A stretch of DNA of 64,000 bases from BS750m-G69 sp964441235. Its GTDB lineage: Bacteria; Fidelibacterota; UBA2242. The stretch lies in NCBI GenBank assembly GCA_964441235.1, contig CAYTUQ010000016.1:1-64000 (forward strand). The letters run 5' to 3'. A model generated the notes under the pieces. That model worked only from the letters and a program-made list of their open reading frames with translations. It was not told where the DNA came from and ran no database searches. This document shows positions 34,721-43,750 of the stretch, piece after piece (position 1 is the first letter of the stretch; the number at the start of each line of letters is the position of its first letter). The translations under genes were made by a program, and so were the position numbers.

Positions 34721-35463
34721 ATGAAGTCAGAGCTCAGTATTGACGAAGGTCAGGCATTAAGTTACACCTATACAGCTACTGACGCTGATGGTGATGGATT
34801 GACATTCAGCTTAGTTGATGCTCCGGAAGGCGCTGCAATCGATGGAAGTAGCGGGTGTATTCACATGGACTCCCACCGTTGGACAGGCTGGCACCTATTA
34901 CATAGTCGCGGTGGTCTCTGATGGTACTCTATCGGATACATCAACAGCGGTTGTCGAAGTAGGACAGGTTGGTATAGATGAAGAGCTGGGTATTCCGGAA
35001 AAATATGAGATTAGCCAGAATTACCCGAATCCATTCAACCCCATGACAACCATAAAATACGAATTGCCCAAAGAATCCTTTGTAACAATCGCAATTTATG
35101 ATTTAATGGGAAATAAGGTTTGTGACCTGGTAAATCAAAACCAGAATGCCGGATATCGGCACGGGAGTTGAGCCGCATCCTGTACGCAGCAAGGAGAGAA
35201 AGGATTTCTCTCAGATGCGAGTACAGGACGTAGCCGCCGTAGGCGGGGTCGGCTCGAACGACATTGATAGGCCGCCGCAGGCGGACTTTCATGGAGTGAG
35301 CCAACAACTCCCGTGCCGATAAGCCGACCGCCTGCGGTCGGCTTATCGGACAGTTATATGGAATGCTACCGATAATTACGGAAGAAAAGTAAGTTCAGGT
35401 TATTACATTTATATAATGGATACGAAGGGTTTCCACAAAACCCAAAAAATGATCTTACTAAAG
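34721..35463 (+). pseudogene. Truncated secreted-protein gene: Ig-like plus T9SS tail, frameshifted and interrupted
   Basis: The frame starts inside a putative Ig domain (SIDEGQALSYTYTATDADGDGLTFSLVDAPEGAAIDGSSG) very like the one at 32990-33180. One extra base near 34855 shifts it to VFTWTPTVGQAGTYYIVAVVSDG, then VGIDEELGIPEKYEISQNYPNPFNPMTTIKY. The sorting domain is interrupted after NAGYR by the 190-bp insertion at 35160-35349. It resumes with TVIWNATDNYGRKVSSGYYIY...KMILLK and a stop at 35463. No N-terminus or signal peptide is present. It is a decayed tail copy of the T9SS-exported family. Confidence 0.75.
35160..35349. mobile_element. 190-bp GC-rich structured insertion with 6-bp target duplication
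   Basis: It splits the codons for NAGY-R-TVIW precisely; TATCGG is present on both sides (35154-35159 and 35344-35349). The left TATCGGCACGGGAGTTG (35154-35170) is perfectly inverted at 35305-35321, and 35316-35349 is a 34-bp perfect hairpin (16-bp arms). Inside are more stems (CCTGTAC..GTACAGG, GAGAGAAAGG..CTCTC, CCGCCGTAGGCGG). GC content is far above its surroundings. It has no ORF. I cannot name a family. Confidence 0.75.
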
Positions 35464-35490
35464 TAATTCAGATAGCTACAGAAAAAATAA

Positions 35491-35519
35491 AAAAGGCTGC
35501 CTTCGGGCAGCCTTTTTTT
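35491..35519 (+). terminator. Rho-independent terminator after the broken T9SS gene
   Basis: AAAAGGCTGCC / GGCAGCCTTTTTTT around a TTCG loop, 28 bp past the remnant's stop codon, with a T-run of seven. Same design as 34192. Confidence 0.85.
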
Positions 35520-35520
35520 G

Positions 35521-36021
35521 TAAAACAAACACTCTTGTTTGTTTGAACAGAACGTAAAACAAACCCAATCGGGATCTCCTTGAGACACTCTTGTTTATTT
35601 CAAAACGTTAATCCCAGCACATCGGGACTTCATCCGGTGGAGCTGATTCAATCCCCAATTTCAAATTGCAAATATCAAATTTCAAATCTGTTATATGGAG
35701 TAATGGAGTGATGGAGCAAAACAAACCAATCAACCAATTCAAGCAATATAACTAATTCAACTAACCTGTCCCACGTAACGATAGGTTGGGATAGGCAGGA
35801 GTGTAACCATTATTTCTAAAAATTTTGAGTGATGGGTTAAGAGATTTACAAGAGTTTGTAAAAGGGATTGAAATATCTCAAATCACAAGGCGAAAAATTA
35901 ACTTGATTCTATCAATCTCTTTGTATTAATTACATCAAGATAAAAAATTAAAACCGAGCTCATTGGATTCTTGAAATTTTAGTTCTTCAGAAATTTAATT
36001 GATGAAAGGGGAGAGGACATT
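35521..36021. repeat. Intergenic region with direct repeat B
   Basis: Bases 35521-35705 repeat 34224-34340 with a palindromic insert (AATCGGGATCTCCTTGAGAC) at about 35560-35585. The remainder to 36021 holds 'caatcaaccaattcaagc' type low-complexity DNA and presumably the promoter of the next large gene. No gene is seen. A GGGGAGAGGA motif lies just before the start codon at 36022. Confidence 0.5.
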
Positions 36022-37062
36022 GTGAGAAGAATAGCTTTATTTATAGTTGGGTTTTTATTTTTTGTGAATTTAAGTAAGGCTGAGGATATTTGGACAGAGG
36101 ATTTTAGCACCTATGTAGAAAATACAGGTATTGATGGAACGGGAAACCTTGGTGATTATCCTGCAAGCGTGTCCAAATGGACACTTGACAGTACTAATTC
36201 GGATCTAGTTGATACAGATGATTATATGAAAACTGTAAGTGGTGTTATGGAAGGTAGAGATGTTGGGGGAGCTACTATTTGGCTATCAGAAAGTATAGAT
36301 ATATCTAGTTATACCGGAGTATCTTTTTCATTAGTTGCTTCAGAAAGTGGTGATCTTGAATCTTCTGATTATTTCAATGTTGAATACAAAATAGATGCGG
36401 GTTCTTTTACATTGATAGAAAATTGGAGTAGCCTTGGTGATGCTACTCATACATTAATAGGAGATAAACCTGATAATGAAGATTGGGGAACTGAAACTGT
36501 AACTCAATCTAGTCTATCAGGAAATTCACTCCAAATTCGCGTCACAATGAATAATGGTGCTGATACGGAATATTTACGATTAGATGATATAATGGTCTCT
36601 GGAACACCACTAGTTAACAATCCCACTTCCTTCTTAATCCAATATATAACGAGCGATAAGATGAGTCTAACCTGGACGCAGCCGTCTGGAACTTATGATA
36701 ACGTACTTATTTTTGGCAGGTCTGGTTCAGCAGTAAATTATTCACCAAGTGGTGCAGGTTCTGCCTATAATGATGCAAATCCTGTCTGGAGTAGTTCAGG
36801 TACTTACGATGTAGATAATAAACTTCTTTATTCCGGTACAGGAACAAGTGTAACAATAACGGGATTATCAGTAGGAACAGATTACTATTTTAAAGCTTAT
36901 GCTTATTCTGGTTCTGATTGGTCGAGTGGTACGTGTGATGTAAATGACGTAGCAGAAGTTCAGGGTACTTCAGATTTTGCTGCAGCTGCAAGTATTGGAA
37001 ATGAGCAGATAAGATCTAAGCTGGACAAATTATTCCGGAGCACAGAGTATATGGTGGGATGA
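36022..37062 (+). CDS. N-terminal part of a large secreted protein (frameshifted)
   Basis: The GTG start at 36022 opens a signal peptide (IALFIVGFLFFVNLSKA). A jelly-roll-like domain (IWTEDFSTYVEN...LDDIMVSG, residues about 25-195) and a fibronectin III-like domain (NPTSFLIQYITSDKMSLTWTQPSG...GTDYYFKAYAY) follow. After NEQ the sense frame is lost: one extra A in ATAAGATC near 37012-37015 shifts it, and the other frame reads DLSWTNYSGAQSIWWDEVLILVK, a second fibronectin III-like start, and runs into the next ORF without a break. With that base removed the two frames form one protein of about 1,810 residues. Confidence 0.65.
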   Translation: MRRIALFIVGFLFFVNLSKAEDIWTEDFSTYVENTGIDGTGNLGDYPASVSKWTLDSTNSDLVDTDDYMKTVSGVMEGRDVGGATIWLSESIDISSYTGVSFSLVASESGDLESSDYFNVEYKIDAGSFTLIENWSSLGDATHTLIGDKPDNEDWGTETVTQSSLSGNSLQIRVTMNNGADTEYLRLDDIMVSGTPLVNNPTSFLIQYITSDKMSLTWTQPSGTYDNVLIFGRSGSAVNYSPSGAGSAYNDANPVWSSSGTYDVDNKLLYSGTGTSVTITGLSVGTDYYFKAYAYSGSDWSSGTCDVNDVAEVQGTSDFAAAASIGNEQIRSKLDKLFRSTEYMVG

Positions 37063-37066
37063 AGTT

Positions 37067-40000
37067 TTGATTCTGGTAAAAAGTGGTTCTCCAGTAGATG
37101 CCACCCCGACAGGAGATGGTTCAGCCTATAACGCAGATTCTGATTTTGAATCAGGGACTGATTTAGGGTCAGGAAATTATGTTGTTTATAAAGGAACAGG
37201 AACGAATGAAGATGTAACAAACTTAACGAATGGAATTAATTACTATTTTCGTGCTTTTGTTAGATATGGCTCAGATTGGACAGATTCAGATGAATATGAA
37301 TCTGTAAATGCGGCAACATACGCAACGTTCCAGGATGCAAATAGAAAAATAAGATTAACTGAAAAGGTTGAAGATGATTTAGTCGCTGGAAGTAATAAGT
37401 GTTTTATTGTTGATGTTGAATTTTTAGATAAGTATGGTGATGTAACAGGAGACATAAATACATCTGTCTCTTTTAATGCATGGTTGAATGCTGCGGGTAC
37501 AACTGCCGGTAATGGAGTTTTGACAAAAATGAAAAGGACTACTTCTGGTTCAACGCAAACTTTTGAATTGAAATACACTAAAGCAGAACCTATTTATCTT
37601 GAAGCAGTTGCCGGAAGTATTGATTCTGTCGGCCAGACTGGTGATAATTTTCCTGCTACTGTAACTGCTGCTGATCCTGCTAATATACATGTATCGCTAT
37701 CCAAGGCAGAATTTACTGTAGATGAATATACAAGAATGGATATCACAGTAGTTGATGCATATTCAAATGCTGTTGATGATTCAGAAGAAGTCTGGTTTGA
37801 TCTTGGTGGACGCGGATTGATTTCAGAAAACACTCCTCGTGAAGCGATATCTGAGCCGGTTAGTCTTGATGCTGATGGTAAAGGAAAAGTATATTACCAT
37901 CCTTCCTGGTATTATACAGGTTCTCAAGACATTATCGTATATTGGGACGGAAATAACGATGGTGCAGATGATGGTCATACAGGAGAAAGTGCTGTTGTAG
38001 AGACAAAAAGCGTTACAATCAATCCTGAAGAGCTTGCTCAGGTTGTTCTGGAAGTAACAGGGTCTGCACAGGGGCTGACAGGTGAAGTTAATCAAGTTGC
38101 AACAGATACTGTTGGTACTACTACGGGTTTACTTGCTGAATTGCAGGATATATACGGCAACCATATTGATGCCACATCAACTAGCGATATTAGTTGGAGT
38201 TTTGGTGATTCTACTGTAACAAATAAAGTTGATAATGTTGAATTAGACAGTGATAAAAGCATTACTGCTGGTTTTGAAGTAAGTCATGTTATAAGATCTG
38301 TTAATAATGTTGATTCTGTTACAATCAATACTACAGGTGGTTATACAAGCACAGTAGAAATAACACAATTCTCAGCAGGACCTTATGATTTTACGGTTGG
38401 AACTGATACTGCTTATACTACTGCAAATGACAGTATTTTAATTGCCGGTAGAACTAATTCAGACCCGGATTCTATTATTTATTTTGGTCTTAGAGATGAA
38501 TATGGTAATACTGTAGATGATACATATGAAATTACTTATTCTACAAATGGTGACGGAAAATTTGCTAATGGTAAATCAGATATTACTGTTGCGGTAGGTA
38601 CTGCTGGAACTACTGGATCCGGATTAGAGTTTTTTGCTGGAACAGTAGCAGGATCACAAAAAATTACTGCAACTTACGGTTCTATCTCTGATGATTTTAC
38701 AATTAACGTACTTCCTGCAGCGCCTGATTCTGTATCACTACTTCCGGAATCTATTACGGGTTTGGTTGCTGATTCAGAAAGTGAAAAACTTATTGCTTAT
38801 GTTTTTGATGTTTATGGTAATTCTACATTTGCAGGTGATACTTTATTTAATGCTGCTCCTACTTTCGCGCTTGAAGATACTGGTAGCAGTGAATATGTAG
38901 GTCTTGGAACTCTTACTACACTTGATACAACTATTAGTGGCAATCATTATGTAAAATACTTAGCAGATGATAGCGGAAAGGATTCAGCTTCAATAATTGT
39001 TGATTTAGGTGCTGGTACCAGTAGTCGGTATGATACAACATCAATTCTTTGTATAGAAAATACTGCGATTGACACTTTTAATGTGGTTTCGTCAGAAATG
39101 ACATTTGATACTACTACTGTAGGTGACTGGAAAACAGTAAGCTTCGAGGCTTATGACATTAATGGAAACAAAAAATATAATTATGAAGATACCGTTACCG
39201 TTACTTTAAATAATTCTGACGGAACAGGAAATCAGGTTATTTGGGAAGATGGCACAGCAGGGGGGCTGGCGGCAGCAGATAAAGATACCGCATTGTCTGT
39301 AGAAGCATATTTTACAGATGGGAAAATGAACCTGAAATTATATCATGAGTTGGCTGATAGCGGATTAACAATTACCCTGGAAGATGCAGCGAACGCTATC
39401 TCGCTTACAACTGGTGAATTTGGCTTTAAACCGGATATTGTTGATTCTTTAAGTATTAAAATACTTACAGCTGATGTTTATGCCGGTGAAAATTTTGATT
39501 GCAGTGTTACTCCTATTGATGAATATGGAAATGAGAATAGTACAGAAGAAATTACATTTTATCTAACATCGAAAGATCCTTATGTAGTAGATATCGCTTC
39601 TAATAAACGTTTTATTACAGGTGCTTTTACATATAATATTAATGCTAGAAAAATTTATACAGGTCAATATCTGCAATATTATGATGCAACAGTTGTTGGT
39701 GGGGCTACTATCGATAAACCAATAGGTGTATCGGCAACTTTCAACATCTTAGTGGCTGATAATGATGCTCCTCTACTTACTGTAACGAAACCTGTTGAAG
39801 GTCTATTCCAGGCAGATAGTGTATTAATTGTAACTGGAACTGTAACTGATGCATCAGAGTTTTATTTGATAGTTAACGGTGATACAACAATAGTAACAGA
39901 TGATGCTTTTTCAACAACAGTTAATTTTAGTATATACGAAGGTGATACGACAGTAGTTGTAAAAGCTGTTGATGTTAGAGATAATGAAGCCACAACTACG

Positions 40001-41461
40001 GTTAACATTACAATCGATACAACCGGACCAGTTTTTGATAATTGGACACCTGTGAATTTAGCTGAAATCACAGAACAGAAACCAGTAATCAGTGTAGATG
40101 TAACAGATGCATTAGCAGGAGTTGATACATCAGCAATTAACATGAAAGTTGATGACGGTATCGTTGTAGCGACACTGACAGCAATTACCGATGGTTATAA
40201 TGTAGCCTACACACCGGTAGCTTATCTTAAAGTTGGCTTGCATACTGTAACTATTGAAGCCGCCGACATAGTAGGTAATATAGCCTATGACACTACAAGT
40301 TTTACAATTATTGGGGTTGAAACCAAGGAGATTGTGCTTGCAGCAGGTTACAATTTAGTTTCAATATCTGTTGATCCGGTAGATGCTACAACTTTAGGCA
40401 GTATATTTCTGAATAAGGTTGCTATCCAAGGTTATGATGGTTCTGGTTATGTTGACTATACCGACACAACCTTAGTGCCCGGTATGGCATTCTGGGTTGC
40501 ATCTTCGGCAGCAGATACGGTTGACGTTGTAGGTTATGATGTTAATGAATATACTCTTGATGTAGTAACTGGATTCAATTTGGTTGGCGCTCTTGCTGCC
40601 ACTGCAAGCTTCACTGATTTTGAAGATCCTGAGGGCGTACTGGTGAGCGGATGGTTGTATGAATACAATGCAGCTACGAAAGCTTATGAAGCTGCCACTA
40701 CACTTGAGCCTGGTAAGGGCTACTGGGTTGCAGCTACTGATACAGGTACGATTGAGTTAGGTGCTGCATTACTTGCAAAAGCCAATGCTGCATCAGTGCC
40801 TATGCCTGAATGGGTAGGTCGGATTACAGTTAATGATAATATCTATAGCTTTGGAAAGGCTGAAGCAGCTGTAAGTGCATTTGATAGTTACGATGTTCTT
40901 ATGCCTCCTGTTGCTCCGGGTTCTGAGAATAATAGTTCTTATTTTGAAAATAACAATAGTGCAATGTTCAGCAGGTATCTGGCTGATGTAAGAAGTGAAG
41001 CGGGTAAATGGCTTTTCCATATTGCTAATGGTCAGAAAGCAAGATTCGATGTTTCTAATATTCCAGCGAAATTCGACGTAGTCACAAATATTGATGGTAA
41101 ACAGATCAATCTGCGTAAAGACAACACAATTGCTGCCAGCAAAGCTATCAGCATTGAAGTTGGTAAAGGTCTGTTATTGCCTGAAAAATTTGTACTCTAT
41201 CGTAATTATCCTAATCCATTCAACCCAACAACTTTTATCAATTACGAATTACCGAAAGAAACATTTGTCAATATCACGATTTATGATATTACAGGCAGAA
41301 TAGTCCGTAAATTGGTAAATGAAAAGCAAAATGCCGGTTATAAATCAGTTCTGTGGGATGGTCGTGACAACAATGGTCAATTGGTTAGTTCAGGGTTCTA
41401 TTTATACTATATGAAAGCCGAAGGATTCAATAAAGTTAAAAAAATGACTTTTCTGAAATAA
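37067..41461 (+). CDS. Main part of a large secreted Ig-like repeat protein with T9SS sorting domain
   Basis: The 1464 residues continue the protein that begins at 36022. They start inside a fibronectin III-like domain (DEVLILVKSGSPVDA) and have no signal peptide of their own. The Ig-like array is laid out exactly like that of the protein at 26657 ('AGxNFDCSVTPIDEYGN', 'VTGTVTDASEFYLIVNGDTT', 'DVTDALAGVDTSAI'). The same pre-tail block follows, of which 502 bp are identical to it, then a T9SS tail of a different subtype (YPNPFNPTTFINYELPKETFVNITIYDITGR). It is a paralogue of the first large protein with gene-converted pre-tail. Independent translation from 37067 is unlikely. Confidence 0.7.
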   Translation: MILVKSGSPVDATPTGDGSAYNADSDFESGTDLGSGNYVVYKGTGTNEDVTNLTNGINYYFRAFVRYGSDWTDSDEYESVNAATYATFQDANRKIRLTEKVEDDLVAGSNKCFIVDVEFLDKYGDVTGDINTSVSFNAWLNAAGTTAGNGVLTKMKRTTSGSTQTFELKYTKAEPIYLEAVAGSIDSVGQTGDNFPATVTAADPANIHVSLSKAEFTVDEYTRMDITVVDAYSNAVDDSEEVWFDLGGRGLISENTPREAISEPVSLDADGKGKVYYHPSWYYTGSQDIIVYWDGNNDGADDGHTGESAVVETKSVTINPEELAQVVLEVTGSAQGLTGEVNQVATDTVGTTTGLLAELQDIYGNHIDATSTSDISWSFGDSTVTNKVDNVELDSDKSITAGFEVSHVIRSVNNVDSVTINTTGGYTSTVEITQFSAGPYDFTVGTDTAYTTANDSILIAGRTNSDPDSIIYFGLRDEYGNTVDDTYEITYSTNGDGKFANGKSDITVAVGTAGTTGSGLEFFAGTVAGSQKITATYGSISDDFTINVLPAAPDSVSLLPESITGLVADSESEKLIAYVFDVYGNSTFAGDTLFNAAPTFALEDTGSSEYVGLGTLTTLDTTISGNHYVKYLADDSGKDSASIIVDLGAGTSSRYDTTSILCIENTAIDTFNVVSSEMTFDTTTVGDWKTVSFEAYDINGNKKYNYEDTVTVTLNNSDGTGNQVIWEDGTAGGLAAADKDTALSVEAYFTDGKMNLKLYHELADSGLTITLEDAANAISLTTGEFGFKPDIVDSLSIKILTADVYAGENFDCSVTPIDEYGNENSTEEITFYLTSKDPYVVDIASNKRFITGAFTYNINARKIYTGQYLQYYDATVVGGATIDKPIGVSATFNILVADNDAPLLTVTKPVEGLFQADSVLIVTGTVTDASEFYLIVNGDTTIVTDDAFSTTVNFSIYEGDTTVVVKAVDVRDNEATTTVNITIDTTGPVFDNWTPVNLAEITEQKPVISVDVTDALAGVDTSAINMKVDDGIVVATLTAITDGYNVAYTPVAYLKVGLHTVTIEAADIVGNIAYDTTSFTIIGVETKEIVLAAGYNLVSISVDPVDATTLGSIFLNKVAIQGYDGSGYVDYTDTTLVPGMAFWVASSAADTVDVVGYDVNEYTLDVVTGFNLVGALAATASFTDFEDPEGVLVSGWLYEYNAATKAYEAATTLEPGKGYWVAATDTGTIELGAALLAKANAASVPMPEWVGRITVNDNIYSFGKAEAAVSAFDSYDVLMPPVAPGSENNSSYFENNNSAMFSRYLADVRSEAGKWLFHIANGQKARFDVSNIPAKFDVVTNIDGKQINLRKDNTIAASKAISIEVGKGLLLPEKFVLYRNYPNPFNPTTFINYELPKETFVNITIYDITGRIVRKLVNEKQNAGYKSVLWDGRDNNGQLVSSGFYLYYMKAEGFNKVKKMTFLK
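40663..41164 (+). repeat. 502-bp perfect direct repeat, copy 2
   Basis: Identical to 30400-30901; see that entry. The proteins differ on both sides (for example DLDGVLVSGWLYGY against DPEGVLVSGWLYEY just before it). Confidence 0.9.
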
Positions 41462-41632
41462 CTCCGAATAAATGTAGTAATACGTGGAAGATGCTGAGTT
41501 TTTAAGCCTCTTTTTTTGTATTTAGATTGTGTTTAAATGTTGTTTTCGTTACACCTCCCGCCTTATGAAGGAGTTGGGAGTAAAGTCAGTAGTTATTATC
41601 ATCAATTTATTATTTTCACAATGACTAATTGT

Positions 41633-41661
41633 TTGACTTTTTTGATAAAATATTGTATACT
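41633..41661 (+). promoter_or_regulatory. Near-consensus sigma-70-type promoter of the barrel/TPR gene
   Basis: TTGACT (41633-41638), 17-bp spacer, TATACT (41656-41661), about 145 bp before the start at 41808. The rest of 41462-41807 holds no gene. Confidence 0.6.
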
Positions 41662-41807
41662 ACAAGCAAGAATTTTATGAAAGTGGTGAGAAATAATATA
41701 TACTTATGGTTTTTGTTTTATAATTGAGATTGCTAATTCCTTGTGGCTTTACTTAGAGTAATTTGTTTTAGTTTTTAATTAACAAAGATTAAAGGACGGG
41801 AATCATT

Positions 41808-43085
41808 ATGAAGAAATTTACCTTTTCAATTATTTTCACATTAATTTTTTATCAGATCTTGATTGGTCAATCTATGGTTCCGCGTATTGGATTTTCTTTA
41901 GGCAGCAATCTTTTATATGGTGATAATAATATTACAAATTCAAAAGTTGGTTATAACGGTTATGTTTACGGAAGTTATCCTATTACTAGAAAATTATCTA
42001 TCCGGTTATTGACCGGATATGGTCAGTTAAAAATGGATGATGCTAAAAGCATAATCAATACCGATTTGATTAATGTTGAGATTGCTGGAAAATATAATTT
42101 TTTTAATTATGAATTATTCCGTCCATTTGTTTATTGTGGATTTGGTGCTTTAAGGTCTAAACAAAGTAATTTATCCAGTTGGTATTATGATGGTAAAATT
42201 TTAGGTGGTATTGGGGCTGATATAAAGATATCAAGACTATGGTCATTATCTTTATTATCTGGATATCATTATACAACAGAAGATGGTTTTGATGGAAATT
42301 ATTCAGGAGGTTATTTTAGTAAAGATGGATATTTTAATTTTCAGATGGGATTAGATTACTCTTTGGACAAGTTATTTTTCAAGACAAAACATAAAATAAA
42401 GGCTAAGGATACTGCTTCTATAGAAACCCAATTAAAAACTGATTCTGTAAAAATTAGAGATTTAAAATATAAAATGCAGGAATATAATGAGAAGGTATTA
42501 AATCTTAATGAAGACGTAAAAAATTTGGCAAACCAGCTCTCAGAAAAGAGCCAATCACTTGAAAATAAAGATAGAAAAATTGAAGAGTTAGTACAAATTA
42601 TTAAAACGAAAGATTCATTACTTACTATAGTATATGAAAAATTAAATCATACTAAAAAAGAAGAATCGTTAACTCAAACGACTCTAAAAGATACTAATTA
42701 TATTTCTCCTAAAAAGATATATGAAGTTTATCAATCTGCATTAAATGAATTTAATAATGGAAGATATAAAAAAGCCTTACATCAATTAATTACTTTAAAT
42801 AAGCAATTTCCGAATCATTGGCTGGCAAGTAACTTTGAATATTGGATAGGGGAATGCTATTTTGGATTAGAGGATTATCAGTCCGCATTAGCACATTTTA
42901 AAATGATAGAAATTTATAAAGAAGGTCAAAAACATGACGATGCTTTGCTTATGGCTGGTATCTGTTATATAAGGTTAGGAGAAAAAGAGAGGGCTTCTGA
43001 AGTTTTACATAACTTACTTTCTAAATATCCTAAAAGTGAGTATATTAATTTAGCTAAAAAATATCTGCAAGGTATAAAGGAATAG
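41808..43085 (+). CDS. Outer-membrane barrel, coiled coil and CpoB/YbgF-type TPR protein
   Basis: The 425 residues start with a signal peptide (FTFSIIFTLIFYQILIG). Residues about 20-195 alternate as outer-membrane beta-strands (IGFSLGSNLLYGDN, ITRKLSIRLLTGYGQLK, GIGADIKISRLWSLSLLSGYHY, FNFQMGLDYSLDKLFF). A long coiled coil follows (about 200-290: IRDLKYKMQEYNEKVLNLNEDVKNL). It ends with TPR repeats of the tol-pal associated YbgF/CpoB type (YEVYQSALNEFNNGRYKKALHQL, IGECYFGLEDYQSALAHFKMI, MAGICYIRLGEKERASEVLHNLL). It could link the outer membrane to the periplasm or cell wall. Domain order is unusual; each part is clear. Confidence 0.7.
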   Translation: MKKFTFSIIFTLIFYQILIGQSMVPRIGFSLGSNLLYGDNNITNSKVGYNGYVYGSYPITRKLSIRLLTGYGQLKMDDAKSIINTDLINVEIAGKYNFFNYELFRPFVYCGFGALRSKQSNLSSWYYDGKILGGIGADIKISRLWSLSLLSGYHYTTEDGFDGNYSGGYFSKDGYFNFQMGLDYSLDKLFFKTKHKIKAKDTASIETQLKTDSVKIRDLKYKMQEYNEKVLNLNEDVKNLANQLSEKSQSLENKDRKIEELVQIIKTKDSLLTIVYEKLNHTKKEESLTQTTLKDTNYISPKKIYEVYQSALNEFNNGRYKKALHQLITLNKQFPNHWLASNFEYWIGECYFGLEDYQSALAHFKMIEIYKEGQKHDDALLMAGICYIRLGEKERASEVLHNLLSKYPKSEYINLAKKYLQGIKE

Positions 43086-43327
43086 TAGTAAAACAAGGCG
43101 GTTTATTAGTAAATTTATGTGCTGAAAAACTGGCTGGGATATTAAGTCATTTACGCCCCAGAGATGAGAAGAAATTTTTGGAACGTCTCGAAAAAGAGGT
43201 ACCTGATTTAGGTGAGCAGGTAAAACGCTACTATTTTTCATTTGAAGATATGACGAAGTTGCCACAGGATATATTAAGTGATGTATTGAAATTAGAAGAT
43301 TTTATGGAGGCTGATTTTATAGAATAA
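43081..43327 (+). pseudogene. FliG-like C-terminal fragment without a start codon
   Basis: A sense frame overlapping the end of the previous gene reads VKQGGLLVNLCAEKLAGILSHL, RPRDEKKFLERLEKEVPDLGEQVKRYYFSFEDM, then TKLPQDILSDVLKLEDFMEADFIE and a stop at 43327. The EVPDLGEQVKRYYFSFEDM segment looks like the FliG middle/C-terminal helix 'DPELAEKIRELMFVFEDI'. No ATG, GTG or TTG begins this frame after its preceding stop, so it is either a remnant or uses a non-standard start. No other flagellar gene is in the window. Confidence 0.4.
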
Positions 43328-43360
43328 ATGCTTTTGTTAGATTAACAGTTTAAATGTTTT

Positions 43361-43390
43361 AGCCCCTTTTACTAGGGGCTAATTTTTATT
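43361..43390 (+). terminator. Rho-independent terminator after the FliG-like remnant
   Basis: AGCCCC / GGGGCT stem (43361-43366 with 43375-43380) with an 8-base loop, followed by AATTTTTATT. Confidence 0.6.
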
Positions 43391-43436
43391 GAAATATGTT
43401 GCATTGAATAAAATAGATTTGTTTTTGTAAAACTTA

Positions 43437-43680
43437 GTTTCAGGCACAGATGTGTCTTCTGATTAAAACAGATATCTGTACCGATTTCTGTACCGCGCCT
43501 CGAAGAGGTCCCTATGGGAAAGCTCCGCTTCGCAAATATATGAAGTTCTTTAAAAAAGATTTCCGATCATACGATTCGTAAGAAAGCGGAGCTTTCCAAT
43601 GGGTCACAACGGACTCCTCTGGAGGACCTTTTCGAGACGGGGTATGATCGAAGACATCTCTTCGAGACAAATAAAACCCA
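43437..43680. repeat. Structured palindromic intergenic region
   Basis: GGAAAGCTCCGCTT at 43517-43530 is perfectly inverted at 43584-43597, giving a 14-bp stem with a 53-base loop. Around it are shorter palindromes (CGAAGAGGTCCCTATGGG, GGACTCCTCTGGAGGACC, TCGAAGACATCTCTTCGAGAC) of the same style as those in the S23 remnant. No gene is seen between 43391 and 43750. Confidence 0.55.
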
Positions 43681-43750
43681 TATCTGAGGTTTTACTTGTT
43701 TTTACCTATTTGAATTTGTTTTTTAATAAGACTCTTTTAATTTTCCAACT

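Noticed and set aside
30530..41020. Two identical 75-codon minus-strand frames (30530-30757, 40793-41020)
   Set aside because: Both are antisense of the 502-bp identical block; their identity only reflects the repeat.
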